Shown here: one piece after another, positions 41,546 to 45,216 of the stretch
How the letters are laid out: every line of letters begins with the position of its first letter
How positions within the stretch are numbered: the first letter of the stretch is position 1
Origin: Bacillus pseudomycoides
GTDB lineage: Bacteria > Bacillota > Bacilli > Bacillales > Bacillaceae_G
DNA: 45,216 nt
Reading direction: 5' to 3'
Assembly: GCF_002551005.1 (NCBI RefSeq)
Contig: NZ_NVOY01000017.1
Coordinates: forward strand, 1-45,216
Program-made: the position numbers and the translations under genes
Notes under the pieces: model-generated
Database searches by the model: none
What the model was told of the DNA's origin: nothing
The model's input: the letters and a program-made list of their open reading frames with translations, nothing else

Positions 41546-41613
41546 GTTAATGTGAGATAAAGAGATGTTGTATTTGATAATTCTAAAAAGTTACAAAATA
41601 CAGAAACGTATTA

Positions 41614-41622
41614 TGTTATAAT
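41614..41622 (+). promoter_or_regulatory. Extended -10 promoter of the ABC operon
   Basis: TGT followed by TATAAT (41617-41622) lies about 43 bp upstream of the ATPase start. The -35 is poor, as is common with extended -10 promoters. Confidence 0.5.
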
Positions 41623-41664
41623 TGTAATGTAATTATTGGAAAAAAAGAGAAGGGCTGGATATGG

Positions 41665-42390
41665 ATGATTGAAATTGTTAATGTATCAAAGAGTTATAAT
41701 GGTAGCAAATTTGCAGTAAAAGATTTAAATTTAACAGTGCCAAGCGGAGAGATATTTGGTTTTTTAGGCCCAAATGGTGCAGGGAAATCAACGACAATTA
41801 AGATGATAACAGGTATTCACTCTCTTGATAGCGGGACGATTTCTGTAAATGGAAAAGACATTTTGAAAGACCCGCTTGAAGCGAAAAAGATATTTGGGTA
41901 CGTTCCTGACAGTCCTGATATGTTTTTACGCTTAAAAGGAATTGAATATTTAAATTTTATGGCGGATATGTATGATGTTCCAAAGGACGTGCGTCAGGAA
42001 AAGATTCGAACACTAGCAGAACGTTTTAGTTTGTACGAAGCATTGTCTGATCAAATTCAAAGTTATTCACACGGAATGCGCCAAAAAATTATTATTATTG
42101 GCGTTCTTTTGCATGATCCAGATGTCTGGATTTTAGATGAGCCAATGACTGGATTAGATCCGAAATCGGCATTTATCTTAAAACAAATGATGCGTGAACA
42201 TGCTGATAAAGGAAAAACGGTGTTCTTTTCAACACATGTGTTAGAAGTTGCCGAAAAATTATGTGATCAAGTTGCGATTATTAATAAAGGAACACTTCAA
42301 TTTCTAGGAAACTTAGCTGAAATACGAGAGCACTTTAAATCTAATGAATCTCTTGAAAAAATGTTCTTGGAGATGACAGAAAATGAATAA
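41665..42390 (+). CDS. ABC transporter ATP-binding protein (YthP-like)
   Basis: The 241-residue nucleotide-binding subunit has Walker A GPNGAGKS (residues 35-42), signature YSHGMRQK, Walker B VWILDEPMTGLDP, and an H-loop in FSTHVLEVAEKL. The degenerate signature is typical of ABC-2-type exporters. Its last 8 bp overlap the permease gene, so the two subunits are co-translated. The arrangement and sizes match the B. subtilis YthP/YthQ pair, whose substrate is not established. Confidence 0.92.
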   Translation: MIEIVNVSKSYNGSKFAVKDLNLTVPSGEIFGFLGPNGAGKSTTIKMITGIHSLDSGTISVNGKDILKDPLEAKKIFGYVPDSPDMFLRLKGIEYLNFMADMYDVPKDVRQEKIRTLAERFSLYEALSDQIQSYSHGMRQKIIIIGVLLHDPDVWILDEPMTGLDPKSAFILKQMMREHADKGKTVFFSTHVLEVAEKLCDQVAIINKGTLQFLGNLAEIREHFKSNESLEKMFLEMTENE

Positions 42391-44038
42391 AATTTGGATG
42401 TTAACAAAAATATTACTAAAAATGAACTATGCTGACATGTTAACCGATAAGAAGAAGCGTGTTGTATATGTGCTTTCATTTTTAGGTCTTTTGTGTGTTG
42501 GATTCTTATTTATAGGTCCACTTGCAAATGGTATGTATAACGTATTTAAACAATTTGGACAGGAAAACTTGCTACTTGGTATGGGATTAGCGGTGGGCAG
42601 TATATGGGTGTTTGTGTTTAGTATTACGACAATATTAACAGTGTTTTATTATAGCGATGACGTCGAAATGTTATTACCACTACCACTTAAGCCAGCCCAC
42701 ATTATTACGGCTAAATTTATTACCGTTTTAATTACACAATATGTGATGGCTTCGTTTGTTTTATTTCCTATTTTCATTGTGTATGGATTACAAAGTGGTG
42801 CTTTTATTACATACTATCTTTACTTTTTAATTGTTTACATATTTTTCCCAATCATTCCGTTAGTTCTTGCCTCACTTCTTATGACAGTCATTATGCGTTA
42901 TACAAATATCGCGAAAAATAAAGATCGAAGTAATATGCTAATGGGGTTATTTACTTTATTATTAGTTGTCGGTATTAATCTATTTATGCAATGGAAAAAT
43001 AGAAATGTTGATTCTGGACAAAAGGCAGTAGACTATTTTGCAAATAATCAATCTTCATTTTTAGTAGAAATGACAAACTATTTTCCGACGACATATTTTG
43101 GAGCAATGGCATTAACAGAAAGTACTTCGTGGATAGGGATTTTATATTTACTTCTTTTCGCTCTGATTTCATTTGCGTTTTTTGGATTGTTTTTCTATGT
43201 TGCAGGACGTACATATTTAAAAGGGGTTATTGGAATTTCGAATAGTACCGCGAAAAAAGAAGTGATATCTGCTGAGAATTTTAGTAAAGCAACTGTGCAA
43301 AATTCACATTGGAAAGCATATGTGAAAAAAGAGTTTCGTATTTTGATTCGCACACCACAGTTTTTTATTAATTGTATTGTGCAAACTTTCGTGATGCCAA
43401 TTATGTTATTTTTTATTATTTTTATGCAAGATAGTAACTTATCCTGGTTAAACAAATATATAAAAGATAGTGGAACAGCAGGTCTTGCGCTTGGTCTTGC
43501 TTTTTGTGCAGGTATGTTTTTAATGGGATCTAATGTTATTGCAACAACATCTTTTTCAAGGGAAGGTCGTACCTGGTTTATCAATCGCTATTTGCCAGTT
43601 AAGGCAGAAGGTATTTTCTTTGCGAAAGTATTTACTGGTTGGCTTATTAACACCATTATTTTAGCTATCTTTGGTCTTGTGCTTATCATTGTAGGCGGTG
43701 TGTCACCATTATTTATGTTACTTTGGTTCTTGCTTTGTGCAAATGGTTTATGGTTAAACAATTTAATTGGTACACGATGGGACGCACAAACCGCTGATAT
43801 TCATTGGGATTCCGAACAAAAAATGTTTAAAGGTCGTTATACTACGCTTTGGAACTTTCTTGCCAATATATTATTAGTTGCTCTCACTGTTGGTGGAGTA
43901 TGTGCGTTATTTTTCTCGTTAGGAGTAGGAATGTGGGGGATGTTTTTCAGTATCCTAGTTATTTTCACTATTGTAAATGTAATTGTGTCTCGTAGTTTAC
44001 AACTTGGTGCTGAACGCATTCTAGCAAATATTAAGTAA
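42383..44038 (+). CDS. ABC transporter permease (YthQ-like)
   Basis: The 551-residue protein has about 12 hydrophobic segments in two halves joined by a cytoplasmic loop (around residues 290-320, KKEFRILIRTPQFF). VEMLLPLPLKPAHIITAKFI near residue 100 is a typical coupling segment of large ABC-2 permeases. Length agrees with YthQ. Partner of the upstream ATPase. The substrate is unknown. Confidence 0.87.
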   Translation: MNKIWMLTKILLKMNYADMLTDKKKRVVYVLSFLGLLCVGFLFIGPLANGMYNVFKQFGQENLLLGMGLAVGSIWVFVFSITTILTVFYYSDDVEMLLPLPLKPAHIITAKFITVLITQYVMASFVLFPIFIVYGLQSGAFITYYLYFLIVYIFFPIIPLVLASLLMTVIMRYTNIAKNKDRSNMLMGLFTLLLVVGINLFMQWKNRNVDSGQKAVDYFANNQSSFLVEMTNYFPTTYFGAMALTESTSWIGILYLLLFALISFAFFGLFFYVAGRTYLKGVIGISNSTAKKEVISAENFSKATVQNSHWKAYVKKEFRILIRTPQFFINCIVQTFVMPIMLFFIIFMQDSNLSWLNKYIKDSGTAGLALGLAFCAGMFLMGSNVIATTSFSREGRTWFINRYLPVKAEGIFFAKVFTGWLINTIILAIFGLVLIIVGGVSPLFMLLWFLLCANGLWLNNLIGTRWDAQTADIHWDSEQKMFKGRYTTLWNFLANILLVALTVGGVCALFFSLGVGMWGMFFSILVIFTIVNVIVSRSLQLGAERILANIK

Positions 44039-44079
44039 ATCGTAAATCCTCTGTTATTATATAAATCCAAATTAAAAAA

Positions 44080-44228
44080 CGACATAAAACCATTCTTTTT
44101 CGGTGGGCGAGAGCATCTGACTATGCATAGAAGCGGTCAGTGCTCTTTCCTGCCACATGCAATGTAAAACAAAGGGTGAAAGCAAGTGCAGGCTCCTTTT
44201 GTTTTGCATAGCCGCAATCTATATGTCG
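44080..44228. ncRNA. Folded non-coding element (possible bcr-type repeat or small RNA)
   Basis: This 149-bp element is closed by CGACATA (44080-44086) and TATGTCG (44222-44228). Inside are two hairpins. The first has GTGG, GAGAGCA and CTGAC pairing with GTCAG, TGCTCTT and CCAC (about 44103-44157). The second has TAAAACAAAGG pairing with CCTTTTGTTTT (about 44165-44206). There is no ORF, and no T-run follows. The size and form recall the B. cereus-group bcr repeats (about 155 bp), but I cannot confirm the family. It could also be a leader or small RNA. Confidence 0.45.
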
Positions 44229-44451
44229 AAAAATTAAAGTGGATTCATATATACAGAGGATTTATTATATGAGCGGGATTTTGTAATAGTCATATATTGT
44301 ATGGGAGCAGCTTGGGTGATAATCCAGGTTATTCATTCGATTAGAAGGTTTTATTGAGAAATTTGTATTTTTTATAATTATAAAAAAGGGATTTTTGGAA
44401 GTATATAGAAACCTATTTGGGAGGTGAAATTGTAATATTAGGAGGTTTATT

Positions 44452-45048
44452 ATGAAATTGAAAAAAATAGCGATTGCTTCATTGGCAATTGGAGCGATGC
44501 TCTCCATTACAGCTTGCGGTACCTCAACAGAAAAAGATCAAGCAACTCAAAGTAAAAAGGAACAAACAAACAATCAAGAAGAAGCGAAAACAACGAGTGC
44601 AGACCAAACAAATACGAGTAAAAATGAGGAAAAAGACTCAAAAACAACAAGTGCAGATGGGAAAATGGAAACGAAATCAACGAATGCAGATCAAACAAAA
44701 AATGAGAAAAACGCAACAAGTGAAACAAAATCAACAAATGGAAAGCAAAATGTTAGCGTGAAAAGTGGAGTAAAAGAAGTTGTACAGTTAATAGAAGAAG
44801 TGGACAAGCAATTGAAAGCAAATCCAAAACAAGAAGCTGTAAATAAACTTGGCAAGCAACTAGTTGATAAATGGGATGTAATTGAGAAAGAAATTGAAGC
44901 GCAGCATGCATCCGATTATAAAACAATTGAGCAAAATTTATATCCACTCATTGTTGAAATGGGAAAACAAAAACAAGATTTAAAGAAGCTAAAGACGTTA
45001 ACGACGAAAACAAAGCAAGATTTAAATCAATTATTGAATAAGCTTTAA
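44452..45048 (+). CDS. Lipoprotein with repetitive linker
   Basis: The 198-residue protein has a lipoprotein signal peptide (KLKKIAIASLAIGAMLSITAC, lipobox SITAC with Cys22). A low-complexity linker (about 24-103) follows, rich in Lys, Thr, Glu, Asn and Gln with recurring TTSAD, STNAD and KSTNG units. The C-terminal helical domain (about 105-198) reads KEVVQLIEEVDKQLKANPKQ and on, a likely coiled coil or helical bundle. It would sit on the outer face of the membrane. I do not recognise a named family. The ATG follows TTAGGAGG. Confidence 0.8.
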   Translation: MKLKKIAIASLAIGAMLSITACGTSTEKDQATQSKKEQTNNQEEAKTTSADQTNTSKNEEKDSKTTSADGKMETKSTNADQTKNEKNATSETKSTNGKQNVSVKSGVKEVVQLIEEVDKQLKANPKQEAVNKLGKQLVDKWDVIEKEIEAQHASDYKTIEQNLYPLIVEMGKQKQDLKKLKTLTTKTKQDLNQLLNKL

Positions 45049-45097
45049 TAAAAAAATGAATGCAAAATTAAATCTTATCTTATATATAGCCTATGTA

Positions 45098-45140
45098 ATA
45101 AAAGGAGAAACGTAGCAGCAGTGTACGTTTCTCTTTTTAT
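45098..45140 (+). terminator. Rho-independent terminator
   Basis: AAAAGGAGAAACGTA pairs with TACGTTTCTCTTTTT (about 45100-45114 with 45124-45138), allowing one G-U. It lies downstream of the lipoprotein gene. Confidence 0.75.
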
Positions 45141-45216
45141 GATTTAGTTGCAACAAATATATAACACAGTTTTCAAATTAATAATTAGCTAGATTGATTT
45201 AACATATTTCCCGAAA

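Noticed and set aside
44474-44761. A 95-codon plus-strand frame rich in Lys and Gln
   Set aside because: It is an alternative frame of the repetitive linker in the lipoprotein gene; the repeat keeps all frames open.
1-45216. CRISPR arrays, tRNA/rRNA genes, prophage or restriction/defence islands
   Set aside because: No regularly spaced repeats, tRNA cloverleaf sequences, rRNA segments, integrases, phage structural genes or recognised defence proteins were seen anywhere in the window.

Overview
The window is chromosomal DNA of a Bacillus cereus-group organism. The evidence is the low G+C content, strong AGGAGG-type ribosome binding sites, frequent TTG and GTG starts, a tryptophan T-box leader, and proteins of types common in B. 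cereus/thuringiensis/anthracis (DUF1453, DUF1272, DUF2785, DUF5391, YqfO-like, and a second DXR/TrpRS pair). There are no rRNA or tRNA genes, no CRISPR array, and no intact prophage or insertion sequence. It reads as an accessory stretch of unrelated metabolic, transport and regulatory genes on both strands, separated by strong and often bidirectional terminators.

Layout. 1-3.3 kb: a probably truncated CcdC-like membrane protein, a methyltransferase gene with an internal deletion, a PhzF-like isomerase, a NUDIX gene split by a stop codon, a GNAT acetyltransferase and a small anchored protein. 3.7-7.6 kb: a MaoC-like hot-dog protein, a GNAT, a YbaK-type deacylase, and an operon of an ArsR-type regulator and an MFS exporter. 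7.8-11.4 kb: a two-gene lactococcin-972-type ABC exporter without a visible bacteriocin gene, then a Nif3-like protein. 11.5-14.8 kb: a frameshifted alpha/beta hydrolase, a TagA/WecG glycosyltransferase, a 42-residue membrane peptide, a methyltransferase broken by a TAG codon, and TrmO. 15.1-17.9 kb: a MoxR/DUF58/DUF4129 operon. 17.9-24.7 kb: BrnQ, DinB-like, MBL-fold and DUF1272 proteins, two Lrp/AsnC regulators flanking an EamA transporter, a cysteine hydrolase and a MerR regulator. 24.8-30.9 kb: a CNNM/CBS/CorC membrane protein, a proline-iminopeptidase-like hydrolase, a membrane-anchored S12 serine hydrolase lying between two apparent IS231-type scars, a methyltransferase and a histidine phosphatase. 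31.0-35.3 kb: YqfO-like and DUF5391 proteins, an MFS transporter divergent from a CGNR zinc-finger protein, a c-di-AMP (ydaO/yuaA) riboswitch upstream of only a 47-residue ORF, a GNAT and a dxr gene with an internal deletion. 35.4-45.2 kb: T-box-controlled trpS, a NUDIX protein, DUF2785, a GNAT, an unrecognised protein, a CX5R phosphatase, a small membrane protein, a YthP/YthQ-like ABC pair and a lipoprotein.

The main themes are gene decay and unusual RNA elements. At least five genes are broken by visible, simple lesions: two nonsense codons, one frameshift and two internal deletions. The dxr deletion has an 8-bp junction sequence that suggests recombination between short direct repeats. The most interesting signals are the c-di-AMP riboswitch with no recognisable large target gene, the possible MIC231-like or passenger-carrying IS231 relic around the serine hydrolase, a folded non-coding element at about 44.08-44.23 kb, and the orphan bacteriocin-type exporter. 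I found no clearly novel multi-gene defence or biosynthetic system.
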